Shown here: positions 1 to 9,113 of the stretch, one piece after another
Layout of the letters: every line of letters starts with the position of its first letter
How positions within the stretch are numbered: position 1 is the stretch's first letter
DNA from: Chromohalobacter sp. 11-W
GTDB lineage: Bacteria; Pseudomonadota; Gammaproteobacteria; Pseudomonadales; Halomonadaceae
Assembly (NCBI RefSeq): GCF_029889905.1
Contig: NZ_JARANZ010000005.1
Span: 248,001 to 312,000 of the forward strand
Length of the DNA stretch: 64,000 nucleotides
Direction of reading: 5' to 3'
The notes under the pieces: model-generated
The model's input: only the letters and a program-made list of their open reading frames with translations
Databases searched by the model: none
What the model was told of the DNA's origin: nothing
Program-made: the position numbers and the translations under genes

Positions 1-263
1 TCGATGGTGTCTTCGATGTTCTACTCGAACAAGGGGGGCTGCCCGAAGAGCTGCGTCTGGCCACGTTCGGCGACGACCGCCTGCTGGACTTTCTGCCTTT
101 GGCGGTCAATTCACTACCCCAGCATCACGACCGCATCGCCGAACTGGCCCTGAACCGCGCCATGCAAGCGGCATCCGGCGATTATCGTCCCGGCATCGAC
201 ATCATCGAACGCTCGCTGCACGATCGCCGAGCTCTCAAGCACACACACGCACCGCTTGGTTGA
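1..263 (+). CDS. Cra/FruR-like LacI-family regulator, C-terminal part
   Basis: The window opens inside a gene read in the frame starting at base 3; 86 residues remain before the TGA at 261-263. The fragment contains LATFGDDRLLDFL, then a segment resembling the closing strands of the periplasmic-binding-like sugar-phosphate domain, and ends in a basic tail (IIERSLHDRRALKH). The order LATFGD...LLDF...ER.L..R resembles the C-terminus of Cra/FruR, the fructose-phosphate-responsive LacI-family regulator of central carbon flux. The DNA-binding domain lies outside the window, so the exact paralogue cannot be confirmed; another LacI/GalR member is the alternative. Confidence 0.65.
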   Translation, partial: DGVFDVLLEQGGLPEELRLATFGDDRLLDFLPLAVNSLPQHHDRIAELALNRAMQAASGDYRPGIDIIERSLHDRRALKHTHAPLG

Positions 264-337
264 CCCACAGCGTTGGCCCAGGCTCGCAAAACTGACCATG
301 CTTTCTTCGGAATTGTTGCCATCCGGCGAGGCATGTC

Positions 338-991
338 ATGAAAGAGCAAGAACTACCACTGCAAGACCGTCGAGACGCCGGCCGGCACCTCGCCCAGCGC
401 TTACGGGGCCACGTTGACGCCTCGGCGCTGGTGCTGGGGCTGCCCCGCGGCGGTGTCCCGGTTGCCGCCGAAATCGCACGCGCGCTAGGCGTCGCACTCG
501 ATGTGATCGTAGTGCGCAAGCTGGGCGTCCCCGGTCACGAGGAATTCGCCATGGGCGCCATCGCCAGCGGTGGCGTACAGGTACTCGACAAGCCCCTTAT
601 CCAGCGGCTGGGCGTCGACGCGCGGCGACTCGAATCGGTCATCGATCATGAGCGCCACGAACTCGAACGTCGTGAGCACGCGTTTCGCGGCGACCAAGCC
701 TACCCGACGCTCACCGGCCGGCAAGTGGTGCTGGTCGACGACGGCATTGCCACTGGCGCAACCATGCGCGCGGCGATTCGCGCAGTGCGCCGACTCGGCG
801 CCGAGCACTGCATCCTGGCCGTACCCGTCGCCGCGCCCGAGAGTCTCGCGTCACTGCGTTCCGAGGTCGACCGCATCGAATGTCTGGCAGCGCCTGAGCA
901 TTTTGCCTCGGTGGGCCAGTGGTACCGGCACTTCGACCAGACCAGCGACGCTGAGGTGCGCGCCTGCTTGCGTAGTGCGCGAGACGCTTGA
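338..991 (+). CDS. Phosphoribosyltransferase-family protein
   Basis: This is a 217-residue type I phosphoribosyltransferase-fold protein. The PRPP-binding loop VVLVDDGIATGATM lies at about residues 130-143, and an N-terminal LPRGGVPVAAEIA segment with VRKLGVPGHEEFAMGAIA is typical of the stand-alone family often annotated as a predicted phosphoribosyltransferase. The base substrate of this family is not established; the protein is not Apt, Hpt or Upp by its flanking motifs. GAGG in front of ATG 338 serves as ribosome binding site. The stop overlaps the start of the downstream phosphatase (TGATG at 989-993), which indicates translational coupling. Confidence 0.85.
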   Translation: MKEQELPLQDRRDAGRHLAQRLRGHVDASALVLGLPRGGVPVAAEIARALGVALDVIVVRKLGVPGHEEFAMGAIASGGVQVLDKPLIQRLGVDARRLESVIDHERHELERREHAFRGDQAYPTLTGRQVVLVDDGIATGATMRAAIRAVRRLGAEHCILAVPVAAPESLASLRSEVDRIECLAAPEHFASVGQWYRHFDQTSDAEVRACLRSARDA

Positions 992-2955
992 TGACGGCAT
1001 GCCAACCGCCCGTTATGCTGGCGTCCATGAAGCAGTCTTCCGCCTCTTTACCTGACGTTCTCGCCGGTCCCATCCTGCGCCGCGCATTGCCCGACCGCCT
1101 GGTGATCTGGCTCGTCGGGTCGCGCCCGCTCGACCTGACATTAACCTTGCATGTCGATGATGCTGAGTCGCCGAGCCAGCGTTTCGCACTGGATAGCTCG
1201 CTGTGCAGGCGCATACCGGTAGGCGAACATGCATGGCTGCATCTCATCGATGTGCCACTTACCGCGCCGCTGCCTTACGAGCGTCCGATTGGTTACGATC
1301 TGCGCGTAGCCGAGGAAACCGCCGATGCCACGCAAGGCATCGCCGACTGGGCGCCTCACCTCCTGTATGACGATGCCGACCGCCCCTGCTTCGTATTGCG
1401 CTCGCGTTTCGATTTGCTGCTCCACGGCTCATGTCGCAAACCGCACCATCCATCCGAAGATGGCCTGGTACGCGCCGACGAGCATGTCGCGGCCTCGCGC
1501 AACAGCTTCGAACGCATGCCCGCAGCACTCTTGCTGACGGGCGATCAGATCTATGCCGATGATGTCGCCGGCCCGATGCTGGTTGCCATCCACGCGCTCA
1601 TTCAACGGCTCGGGTTGTTCGGCGAATGTGTGCAAGGCGCCGTGGTCGAGGATGCGGACAGCCTCTACACGCACCCCGATACGTATTATCGCCGGGAGCA
1701 CTTGCTGCCTGCATTCGAGGCCAACGACAAGCTGCGTGAGCGCTTCTTCGGCGGTGTCCGCAAACCTGTTTTCACCACCAGCAGCGCGCACAATCACTTG
1801 ATCACGCTGGCTGAGGTCATGGCCATGTACCTACTGACGTGGTCACCAACGCCCTGGTCGCTGATCGAGATCAAACGCCCCGCGCTCGACGATTCTCTGG
1901 CCGAGACCTTCGACGCCGAGGCCTCGATCATCGCAGCTTTTCGCGAAGGCCTGCCGCTCGCCGCTCGCGTGATGGCACACCTACCCACACTGATGATCTT
2001 CGACGATCATGACATTACCGACGATTGGAACCTATCCGCCGCCTGGGAAGAAACCGCCTACGGCCACCCATTTTCGCGACGTATCATCGGCAATGCCTTG
2101 CTGGGGTATCTGCTATGCCAGGGATGGGGCAACGACCCCGACGCCTTTCGCTCGCTATGGCCCACGCTGACGGCGTTATTCGAGCAACGCGACCTTGAGG
2201 GGCGCCTCGACTGCCGAACCCAAGATGCTCTTATCGAGCGTCTTCATGATTTCGACCATTGGCATTATCAGCTTCCCTCCACGCCGCCTCTAGTGGTGCT
2301 CGACACCCGCACACAACGCTGGCGCAGTGAGCGGCACCGCCACCACCCTTCGGGACTGATGGACTGGGAAGCCTTGAGCGAACTCCAGCAGACACTGCTC
2401 GGACAACATTCGGTGATCATCGTCTCGCCGGCACCGATGTTCGGGGTGAAGTTAATCGAGGGGATACAGAGGTTATTCACGCTGGCGGGCAAACCGCTGC
2501 TGGTGGATGCGGAAAACTGGATGGCCCATCGCGGCGCGGCCAGCGTCATGCTCAATATCTTTCGCCATACCCGCACCCCCGGCAATTACGTGATCCTCTC
2601 CGGCGACGTGCATTATTCCTTTGTCTACGATATCGAGGTTCGCCACCGCCAGCGCGGCCCACGCCTCTGGCAGATTACCAGCAGCGGGCTCAAGAACGAG
2701 TTTCCCACACGTTTACTGGATGTACTCGACCGTCTCAACCGCTGGCTGTATGCACCGGCGTCGCCGCTTAACTGGTTCACCAAGCGTCGACCCATGCACA
2801 TTCGCCCACGCTACCCACAAGGGGCCAGCCACGGCGAGCGACTGTGGAATCAAGCCGGCATCGGACTGGTCACCTTGGATGCGCAAGGCCGCCCGGCCAG
2901 CATCGCGCAACTGGGCGTCGACGGCAGCACCACGTACTTCCTTGAGGACGATTGA
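991..2955 (+). CDS. PhoD-like metallophosphatase
   Basis: This 654-residue protein has the metal-binding signatures of PhoD-type (alkaline phosphatase D-like) enzymes: GDQIYADD (Asp about 185), FDDHDITDDW (about 337-346) and SGDVHYSF (Asp about 539). The family cleaves phosphodiesters or monoesters, usually with Ca2+ and Fe3+. No signal peptide or Tat motif is visible, so unlike secreted PhoD this one is probably cytoplasmic, as in the uncharacterised long PhoD-like group. I chose ATG 991, which overlaps the previous stop; a TTG one codon upstream and an ATG at 1027 are alternatives. Substrate unknown. Confidence 0.85.
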   Translation: MTACQPPVMLASMKQSSASLPDVLAGPILRRALPDRLVIWLVGSRPLDLTLTLHVDDAESPSQRFALDSSLCRRIPVGEHAWLHLIDVPLTAPLPYERPIGYDLRVAEETADATQGIADWAPHLLYDDADRPCFVLRSRFDLLLHGSCRKPHHPSEDGLVRADEHVAASRNSFERMPAALLLTGDQIYADDVAGPMLVAIHALIQRLGLFGECVQGAVVEDADSLYTHPDTYYRREHLLPAFEANDKLRERFFGGVRKPVFTTSSAHNHLITLAEVMAMYLLTWSPTPWSLIEIKRPALDDSLAETFDAEASIIAAFREGLPLAARVMAHLPTLMIFDDHDITDDWNLSAAWEETAYGHPFSRRIIGNALLGYLLCQGWGNDPDAFRSLWPTLTALFEQRDLEGRLDCRTQDALIERLHDFDHWHYQLPSTPPLVVLDTRTQRWRSERHRHHPSGLMDWEALSELQQTLLGQHSVIIVSPAPMFGVKLIEGIQRLFTLAGKPLLVDAENWMAHRGAASVMLNIFRHTRTPGNYVILSGDVHYSFVYDIEVRHRQRGPRLWQITSSGLKNEFPTRLLDVLDRLNRWLYAPASPLNWFTKRRPMHIRPRYPQGASHGERLWNQAGIGLVTLDAQGRPASIAQLGVDGSTTYFLEDD

Positions 2956-2963
2956 CTGCCCGA

Positions 2964-2989
2964 CGGCTGATGCCAAACGGCATCAGCCG
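2964..2989. terminator. Bidirectional hairpin between convergent genes
   Basis: A perfect 11-bp inverted repeat (CGGCTGATGCC/GGCATCAGCCG) with a 4-base loop sits between the stop of the PhoD-like gene and the stop of rsd. There is no long T-run on either side, so termination may be partial. Confidence 0.6.
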
Positions 2990-3001
2990 AAACGGCCCGG
3001 C

Positions 3002-3511
3002 TTACGACAAGGCGCGCGGTGCGGGGGAGTCGCCGACGCCGGAAGATGGCGCATGCGCGGCATGCAAGCGTGCGATGAGTTGATCCTCGAGCGCGAAGCG
3101 CTCGGTCAGGGCCTTGCTCAGGCGCTCGAGCCAGGCCGGCAGACGCGTCACGTAATGCTGACAACGCGTCGGCGTCGAATAGTCATTGTCGAACTCAAGC
3201 ACCATTTGCGTAGACATCTCAAGCCGTGCGAGCAGACGATCGGCCAGGACCAGGGCGTCTCGGTCGTCGAACGCCACCGCCTCGTCGCGCAGCTTCGGAT
3301 AGACTTCGAAATGACCACCGCTGATATAGTCCATCAAGGCTTCGCTGAAGGCATCGATACGCGCCTTGGAAACGGATTCCAGTTCCGCGTCGCAGGCCTC
3401 GCGCAGCTCCATCAGCGTCACCAGCATGTCATAGCGTTGTTGTAGCCAACGGTCGATGAGCGTGTGAACACCACCCCAACGCTCGAGGGCCGTCTTGGTA
3501 TCTTCCAGCAT
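3002..3511 (-). CDS. rsd: Rsd/AlgQ anti-sigma-70 regulator
   Basis: The 169-residue protein begins MLEDTKTALERWGGVHTLIDRWL and contains DYISGGHFEVY and ERFALEDQLIARLH. These match the Rsd/AlgQ family closely, especially pseudomonad AlgQ (RWGGVH.LIDRWL, GHFEVY, ERFELEDRLI). Rsd binds sigma-70 region 4 in stationary phase and favours alternative sigma factors; AlgQ influences alginate and siderophore expression in Pseudomonas. AGGAGAGG precedes ATG 3511. Its neighbour dsbB also accompanies algQ in pseudomonads, which supports the assignment. The C-terminal 15 residues are an extra Pro/Ser/Ala-rich tail. Confidence 0.9.
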   Translation of the reverse strand: MLEDTKTALERWGGVHTLIDRWLQQRYDMLVTLMELREACDAELESVSKARIDAFSEALMDYISGGHFEVYPKLRDEAVAFDDRDALVLADRLLARLEMSTQMVLEFDNDYSTPTRCQHYVTRLPAWLERLSKALTERFALEDQLIARLHAAHAPSSGVGDSPAPRALS

Positions 3512-3558
3512 GATGAACCTCTCCTGTCATGGCCGCGCGGGCCACTCCCTGACATTGA

Positions 3559-3584
3559 GGAAGGCGGCTCTCCTGCCGCCTTCC
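3559..3584 (-). terminator. Hairpin between dsbB and rsd
   Basis: A 10-bp inverted repeat GGAAGGCGGC/GCCGCCTTCC with a 6-base loop lies between rsd and dsbB. For leftward transcription it follows dsbB and is a plausible terminator, though without a strong T-run. Confidence 0.55.
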
Positions 3585-3590
3585 CGCCCC

Positions 3591-4109
3591 TCAACGGCGG
3601 CGAATCACGATACCGGCCAGCATGCCCAGCGGAATCAGTAGCAGCACGGCGAATCCCACCAGCGTCCATTGCGGGATCGACATGCCCAACAGCAAGCCGT
3701 GTATCTCGGCGCACTCTCCCGAGCCGGAAAGCACTCGCGAGATTACGCCCCACAATGGCAGCACTTCCATCATGTAGTCCAGTCCTGGACCGCAACTGGG
3801 CACACTTTCCGCGGGCAGCGACTGCAACCACACATGGCGCGCGGCAACCGCCACGCCCAGTGCCGCAGCCAGGGCGCCCAAGCCGGCATAAACGCCGCGC
3901 CCGACACGTCCTGCAGGATTGTGCACCGCGCCCACGGCGAAGACGAGCGCCGCAAGCAAGACCGCAATACGCTGCCCGATACACAGCGGACAAGGCGTCA
4001 ACCCATAGACATATTGCAATACCAAGGCCACGCCCATCATCAGCACGCACATCGCCAGGCCCAGCAAGCAGCCTCGACGCACGTTCATCGCGGCCAATCG
4101 GGTAATCAT
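3591..4109 (-). CDS. dsbB: Disulfide bond formation protein DsbB
   Basis: This 172-residue inner-membrane protein reoxidises periplasmic DsbA and passes electrons to quinone. Four hydrophobic segments are visible. The quinone-proximal pair sits in LTPCPLCIGQR, and the second pair lies in the second periplasmic loop (SVPSCGPG ... GSGECAEIH), so all four functional cysteines are present. The stretch CPLCIGQRI is the family signature. I place the start at ATG 4109, eight bases after GAGGAG; the GTG at 4115 is too close to that Shine-Dalgarno sequence. In pseudomonads a dsbB homologue also lies beside algQ. Confidence 0.93.
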   Translation of the reverse strand: MITRLAAMNVRRGCLLGLAMCVLMMGVALVLQYVYGLTPCPLCIGQRIAVLLAALVFAVGAVHNPAGRVGRGVYAGLGALAAALGVAVAARHVWLQSLPAESVPSCGPGLDYMMEVLPLWGVISRVLSGSGECAEIHGLLLGMSIPQWTLVGFAVLLLIPLGMLAGIVIRRR

Positions 4110-4166
4110 CGTCACGTCTCCTCAGGCAATCCGACTAGTGTCGTGTTGGGTCTTTGCTTCGCTCAT

Positions 4167-4200
4167 GAAAAAGCCTGTGCCGCAGGTGCGGCACAGGCCT
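4167..4200 (-). terminator. Rho-independent terminator of gshA
   Basis: An 11-bp perfect stem (GCCTGTGCCGC/GCGGCACAGGC, loop of four) is followed in the leftward direction by TTTTT. It lies directly downstream of gshA and upstream of dsbB. Confidence 0.85.
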
Positions 4201-4216
4201 TGGACAACGCTTCGAC

Positions 4217-5812
4217 TCACGCGACGCTGAGAGGTTTACCCGCGCGCTCGAAATAATGCGCCAGAAAAGTCTCGAAATCCTCGTGATCGGCGCGTTCGAT
4301 ATCGCCTTGCTGCTGATGCGAGGTCTCGACGAGCTGCTCGAACAACGCCTGGCGCGCGCGATCCATGGGCGCTTCACGCAGCTCGGCGGCCTGCTGCTCG
4401 GCCAAGGCACGCGCCTGGTCGAGATATTCGATGCCCTCGTTGACCAGTTGGGCATAAAGCTGGCCGGACGGCGTCAGTTCGGGGTCATCGAGGCGCGGTG
4501 CAAGCGCCGCGAGGGCGTCGCGATGCGGCGTACCCTCCTCATTGGTGTCGAGCAGCTCGGCGACGCCTTCAAGCTCGGCGAAGATGTCGTGGCTCCAGTC
4601 GCGCAAATAGCGCTGGCGATCGCCGACACTCAGCTTGAGTTCAGGATCACGGCCGCGCTCCACTACCAAGCGGCGGTTGTCGTCGAGGCGGTCGCATTCC
4701 TCGTCGGGAATCCACGGGCTCTCGGAGAGCAGACACCACATCAGAAAGGTATCTAAAAAGCGCATCTGCGTTTCGTCGATACCCAACGGCGTGAAAGGAT
4801 CGAGATCCAGACAGCGCACCTCGATGTATTCGACACCGCGTGCCTCCAGCGCCTGGGTGGGCGTCTCGTCGTGACGCGCCACTCGCTTGGGGCGGATATC
4901 GCTGTAATACTCGTTCTCGATCTGCAGGATATTGGCGTTGAGTTGGCGCCAATCGCCATCGACATTGACGCCGAAACGCTGATAGTCCGGCCACGGCGTG
5001 CTGATCGCATGGCGTAGCGTGCCCACGTAGTTGGACAACGAGTTGAAGCAGATCTTGAGCTGCTCCTGCACCTTGTTCTGGTAGCCCAGATCGGACATAC
5101 GCAAGCTCGTGGCGTAACGTCCCGCCAGTGTGTGCTCGCCCAGCGCTTCGAGATGATCTGGTGCCGGACCGGTCAGAAAGCTGCGATCCAGCGCCGGCGA
5201 CGCTCCGAACAGGTACAGCAGCAACCAGCTATGACGCCGGAAGTTGCGGATCAGGTCGAAATAGCGGCTGGAGCGATAGCCCTCCAGGTTCTCGCCATCG
5301 CGGCCTTCGAGCTCACGCAGCATCGGCCACAGATTCTCGGGCAGCGAGACGTTGTAGTGAACACCGGCGATGGACTGCATGATGCGCCCATAACGAACGT
5401 CGAGCCCCTTGCGGTAGACGTATTTCATGGTGCCGACATTGGAGGTGCCGTAATCGGCGATGGTCACGCTGTCGTTGCCATCCAGGCGGCTCGGCATGCT
5501 TGCCGGCCAGATCAACTCGTCGCCGAGCTGCCGATAGCTGTAGCGCAGCAGATCACCGAGAAACGCCAAGGCGTCGTCGGGGCGACAGTAGACCGGCGTA
5601 ATGTACTCGAGCAATGCTTCCGAGTAATCGGTGGTGATATAAGGATGCGCGAGCTTGGAGCCCAGGGCATGGGGATGGGGCGTTTGGGCGATGCGCCCGG
5701 CGCCATCGACGCGCAAGCCTTCTTTCTCGATGCCGCGGCGCAAGCGGCCGAATCGCCCTTGGCGAGCCAGCCCATGCATGCGCTGAATGGCGGTGGCGAG
5801 TGTTTCGGACAA
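4217..5812 (-). CDS. gshA: Glutamate-cysteine ligase
   Basis: The protein catalyses the first and limiting step of glutathione synthesis (ATP-dependent joining of L-glutamate and L-cysteine). With the TTG at 5812 as start it is 531 residues, close to E. coli (518) and Pseudomonas GshA. Class-specific segments include GIEKEGLRVD near the N-terminus, TDYSEALLEYITP, GVHYNVSLPE and RVEYIEVR-like REYIEVRCLDLDPF. The reading frame stays open to 5923, but the extra 37 residues are atypical; GAGGGA lies at normal distance before the TTG. The upstream leader contains two hairpins (5832-5852 and 5924-5942), listed separately. Confidence 0.93.
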   Translation of the reverse strand: MSETLATAIQRMHGLARQGRFGRLRRGIEKEGLRVDGAGRIAQTPHPHALGSKLAHPYITTDYSEALLEYITPVYCRPDDALAFLGDLLRYSYRQLGDELIWPASMPSRLDGNDSVTIADYGTSNVGTMKYVYRKGLDVRYGRIMQSIAGVHYNVSLPENLWPMLRELEGRDGENLEGYRSSRYFDLIRNFRRHSWLLLYLFGASPALDRSFLTGPAPDHLEALGEHTLAGRYATSLRMSDLGYQNKVQEQLKICFNSLSNYVGTLRHAISTPWPDYQRFGVNVDGDWRQLNANILQIENEYYSDIRPKRVARHDETPTQALEARGVEYIEVRCLDLDPFTPLGIDETQMRFLDTFLMWCLLSESPWIPDEECDRLDDNRRLVVERGRDPELKLSVGDRQRYLRDWSHDIFAELEGVAELLDTNEEGTPHRDALAALAPRLDDPELTPSGQLYAQLVNEGIEYLDQARALAEQQAAELREAPMDRARQALFEQLVETSHQQQGDIERADHEDFETFLAHYFERAGKPLSVA

Positions 5813-5831
5813 GATAAATTCCCTCACGTCT

Positions 5832-5852
5832 GGGAAAAGCGCGGCTTTTCCC
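5832..5852 (-). promoter_or_regulatory. Hairpin in the gshA leader
   Basis: A perfect 9-bp inverted repeat (GGGAAAAGC/GCTTTTCCC, 3-base loop) lies about 20 bases upstream of the TTG start of gshA, just before its ribosome binding site. A second 8-bp GC-rich hairpin is at 5924-5942. Together they could fold the 5' untranslated region; a regulatory role is only an inference. Confidence 0.35.
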
Positions 5853-6031
5853 CTGGTGTCACCGGTGGATCGTGGCTTGCCGGCATCGCCGGACGATCTC
5901 ATGTGTGCGGCTAACGGAAACATCGCCGGGGCAACCCCGGCGGATCATCGGGCCCCTGAGCGCGCCGCATTAAAAAACCATTATGGAGGCGACCGGCCAC
6001 CTTTCAAGGCAAATCGCGCGCACGAGGCGTT

Positions 6032-8359
6032 TCACGATTGGCGACGTGCCTTCGCCAACGCTTCGCCGAGTGCACCGAGACCTTCGCTCGCCGGTTGCGA
6101 ATCACGCTTGCCGCCCCCGCCACGCTGGCCGCGTGAGCGACGCGGTTCGTCGCTGCGCGAGGCATCACTCGGCGCATCGCCCATGCGCATGGACAACCCG
6201 ATCCGGGCGCGCTCGAGATCCACTTGCATGACCTTCACTTTGACGATATCGCCGGCCTTGACCACCTGACGCGGATCCTCGACGAACTTCTCGGAGAGTG
6301 CCGAGATATGCACCAGGCCATCCTGATGAACGCCGATATCCACGAACGCCCCGAAGTGCGTGACGTTGGTCACGCTGCCCTCGAGGATCATCCCTGGCTC
6401 GAGATCCTTGAGGGTTTCCACGCCTTCGCGGAACTCGGCGGCCTTGAACTCGGGGCGCGGGTCGCGACCGGGCTTGTCGAGTTCCTTGAGAATATCGCTG
6501 ATGGTAGGCAAACCGAAGGTATCATCGACGTAATCGGCCGGATTGAGCGACTTGAGGAAGCCGCTATCGCCGACCACGCCGGCCAGGTCACGCTCATGGC
6601 GCTGGGCGATGCGATTGACCACCGTGTAGGCCTCGGGGTGCACGGCACTGGCGTCGAGAGGGTTGTCGCCGTCCGCGATACGCAAGAACCCCGCGCACTG
6701 TTCGAAGGTCTTGGGCCCCAGCCGGCTGACATCCAGCAACTCGCGACGCGACGTGAAGCGCCCCTTCGCATCGCGCTGGGCAACGATGTTTTCGGCCAGC
6801 GTCGGGTTGAGACCGGAAACACGTGACAGCAAGGCGCCGGACGCAGTGTTGAGCTCGACCCCCACGGCGTTGACGCAGTCCTCGATGACCGCCTCCAGAC
6901 TGCGCGAGAGCTGGACCTGGGAAACATCGTGCTGGTACTGGCCGACGCCGATGGACTTGGGCTCGATCTTGACCAGCTCGGCGAGCGGGTCCTGCAAGCG
7001 CCGGGCGATGGAGATCGCGCCGCGCACGGTGACATCGAGCTGCGGGAATTCGCGCGAGGCGAGTTCTGAAGCCGAATACACCGAGGCGCCCGCCTCGCTG
7101 ACCATGACCTTGGCAAGCGGCCGCGACACCCGCTTGACCACCTCGCCGGCGAGTTTGTCGGTCTCGCGGCTGGCGGTACCGTTGCCCACCGCGACCAGAG
7201 CCACGTCATGCTTGTCGACCAGCCCCGCCAGCGTGGCCAGGGACTGATCCCAGCGCTTCTGCGGCGCATGTGGGTAAATCACCGTATCTTCCAGATACTT
7301 GCCGGTCGCGTCGACGACCACTACCTTGCAGCCGGTACGCAGCCCCGGGTCGATGGCCAGGGTAGCCTTCGCCCCAGCGGGCGCCGCCAACAACAGATCC
7401 TTGAGGTTGGCGGCGAATACCTCGATGGCCTCGCGCTCGGCGCGTTCGCGCAAGCGGCTCATCAACTCGGTCTCGAGGTGGGTGTAAAGCTTGACCCGCC
7501 AGGTCCAGCGCACCACTTCCTTGAGCCAACGCGAGGCCGGCTGCGTGGCGGTGAGTGCCACGCCGACGTGCTTGGCAATGGCGACCTCGGCAGGGTGAAT
7601 CTCCGCATCTTCCTCGCCCGGCAGACGAATCGCTAACGACAGCACGCCCTCGTTGCGGCCCCGGAACATGGCCAGCGCACGATGCGAAGGCGCCTTGGCG
7701 AACAATTCGTCGTGTTCGAAGTAATCGGAAAACTTCGCGCCTTCCTGCTCCTTGCCACTCATCACGCGCGAGACAAGTTGCCCCTCGCTCCACAACCGCT
7801 CGCGCAGTTGCCCCACCAGATCGGGATCTTCGCTGAACTGTTCCATGAGGATCTGTTTGGCGCCATCCAAGGCAGCCTTAGCGTCCTCGATGGCGGGCGT
7901 ATCGCCTTCAGCGGCGCGAACATATTTTGCGGCTTCGGTCTCGGGGTCGAGACCGGGATCGGCCAACAACGCCTCGGCCAGCGGTTCGAGCCCTGCCTCA
8001 CGGGCGATCTGCGCTTTAGTGCGGCGCTTCTTCTTATAGGGCAGATACAGATCCTCGAGGCGCTGCTTGGTATCGGCAGCCTGGATCAATGCCGCCAGAG
8101 CGTCGGTCAATTTGCCCTGTTCGTCGATGCTGGCAAGCACCGCGACACGGCGTTCCTCCAGCTCACGCAAATAGCGCAGACGCTCTTCCAGCGTGCGTAG
8201 TTGAATGTCATCCAGCCCGCCGGTGACTTCCTTACGGTAACGAGAGATGAAGGGCACGGTAGCGCCGTCGTCGAGCAGCGCCACAGCAGCACTGATCTGC
8301 TGGGAACGAACGGCGAGTTCTTCGGCGAGCCGAGAAACGATCTTGAGATTGGCGTCCAT
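6032..8359 (-). CDS. tex: RNA-binding transcription accessory protein Tex
   Basis: This is a full-length 775-residue Tex (YhgF) protein. Visible parts are the helical N-terminus with [16 protein letters not shown], the YqgF-like domain ([16 protein letters not shown]), the helix-hairpin-helix region ([15 protein letters not shown]) and a C-terminal S1 domain ([21 protein letters not shown], about residues 650-720). Tex binds nucleic acids and affects transcription and toxin or polysaccharide gene expression in several bacteria. I chose ATG 8359, preceded by AAGGA, over the 36-residue longer frame. The last 40 residues form a Ser/Arg/Gly-rich tail ([14 protein letters not shown]) that may add RNA affinity. 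Confidence 0.95.
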   Translation of the reverse strand: MDANLKIVSRLAEELAVRSQQISAAVALLDDGATVPFISRYRKEVTGGLDDIQLRTLEERLRYLRELEERRVAVLASIDEQGKLTDALAALIQAADTKQRLEDLYLPYKKKRRTKAQIAREAGLEPLAEALLADPGLDPETEAAKYVRAAEGDTPAIEDAKAALDGAKQILMEQFSEDPDLVGQLRERLWSEGQLVSRVMSGKEQEGAKFSDYFEHDELFAKAPSHRALAMFRGRNEGVLSLAIRLPGEEDAEIHPAEVAIAKHVGVALTATQPASRWLKEVVRWTWRVKLYTHLETELMSRLRERAEREAIEVFAANLKDLLLAAPAGAKATLAIDPGLRTGCKVVVVDATGKYLEDTVIYPHAPQKRWDQSLATLAGLVDKHDVALVAVGNGTASRETDKLAGEVVKRVSRPLAKVMVSEAGASVYSASELASREFPQLDVTVRGAISIARRLQDPLAELVKIEPKSIGVGQYQHDVSQVQLSRSLEAVIEDCVNAVGVELNTASGALLSRVSGLNPTLAENIVAQRDAKGRFTSRRELLDVSRLGPKTFEQCAGFLRIADGDNPLDASAVHPEAYTVVNRIAQRHERDLAGVVGDSGFLKSLNPADYVDDTFGLPTISDILKELDKPGRDPRPEFKAAEFREGVETLKDLEPGMILEGSVTNVTHFGAFVDIGVHQDGLVHISALSEKFVEDPRQVVKAGDIVKVKVMQVDLERARIGLSMRMGDAPSDASRSDEPRRSRGQRGGGGKRDSQPASEGLGALGEALAKARRQS

Positions 8360-8408
8360 GATGTCCTTGACGTTCTCCGGGCCGGGCGCGAGACGCTCGG
8401 CAAAACCT

Positions 8409-8430
8409 CGGCCCGCGATAACGCGGGCCG
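8409..8430 (-). terminator. Hairpin downstream of msrB
   Basis: A 9-bp GC-rich stem (CGGCCCGCG/CGCGGGCCG) with an ATAA loop lies between msrB and tex; leftward it is followed by AGGTTTTG, consistent with termination of msrB. Confidence 0.6.
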
Positions 8431-8519
8431 TCATGTCGAAAGCCGTTTGTCGAAAACGACCTGTCACAGAAGTGGCGACAAGGTATCACAACCGCCGGCG
8501 CGACGCAGATGGCGCGTTC

Positions 8520-9026
8520 TTACCCTGCCTCATCGGGCACGAACCGCAGCGCCAGGCCATTGTTGCACCAGCGCAGGCCGGTCGGCTCGGGACCGTCCTC
8601 GAAGACGTGGCCCTGATGCCCGCCGCAGCGCGCGCAGTGATACTCGGTACGCGGAATCAGCAACACGAAGTCCAGCTCTGTCAGCAGGTGGCCTTCGATG
8701 TGGTCGAAGAAGCTCGGCCAGCCCGTGCCGGAGTCATACTTGGTGCGCGAGGAGAAAAGCGGCAAGTCACAACCGGCACAGCGATATTCACCGGCGCGCG
8801 TTTCCTTGTCGAGCGGACTGCTACCCGCCGGCTCGGTATCGGCCTCACGCAGGACACGATAGCGCTCTTCGCTGAGTCGCTCGCGCCACTCGGCGTCATC
8901 AAGCGTGAGCTCCTCGACGTCCGCGCCCCGCTCCAGCGACAACTTGGGGCGTGCCAAGACGACGCTCGGCACTGCGCTCAGAATTCCCGCGACACCCAAC
9001 CAGCCCAAAAAACGACGGCGATGCAT
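8520..9026 (-). CDS. msrB: Tat-exported peptide-methionine (R)-S-oxide reductase
   Basis: The 168-residue protein has a complete MsrB domain: zinc-binding pairs CAGC and CARC, the GTGWPSF motif, and the catalytic cysteine in RWCNN (about C154). The N-terminus MHRRRFLGWLGVAG is a twin-arginine signal followed by a hydrophobic stretch ending near VVLARP, so a folded, zinc-loaded enzyme is probably exported to repair oxidised methionine in the cell envelope. ATG 9026 has GGAGGGA upstream; the longer frame overlaps that site. The residues after the catalytic cysteine (CNNGLALRF) differ from the common CINSAALRF, so substrate range may differ. It lies downstream of pckA but is separated by a hairpin. 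Confidence 0.9.
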   Translation of the reverse strand: MHRRRFLGWLGVAGILSAVPSVVLARPKLSLERGADVEELTLDDAEWRERLSEERYRVLREADTEPAGSSPLDKETRAGEYRCAGCDLPLFSSRTKYDSGTGWPSFFDHIEGHLLTELDFVLLIPRTEYHCARCGGHQGHVFEDGPEPTGLRWCNNGLALRFVPDEAG

Positions 9027-9048
9027 GACGTTCCCTCCTTGCAATACA

Positions 9049-9083
9049 TAACGGGGAGAGCCGATGGCCGACTCTCCCCGTTA
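9049..9083 (-). terminator. Hairpin between pckA and msrB
   Basis: A perfect 12-bp inverted repeat (TAACGGGGAGAG/CTCTCCCCGTTA) with an 11-base loop lies downstream of pckA. No strong T-run follows, so some read-through into msrB is possible. Confidence 0.65.
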
Positions 9084-9113
9084 GAGGCGAATTCTACTGA
9101 ATGGTTCGCTCCG

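Noticed and set aside
2621-3445. A 274-codon plus-strand frame across the phosphatase end and rsd
   Set aside because: It overlaps two well-supported genes in other frames and spans a terminator hairpin.
5960-6031. Terminator of tex before the T6 run at about 5970
   Set aside because: The nearby stem needs two wobble pairs and is about nine bases from the T-run, too weak to call.
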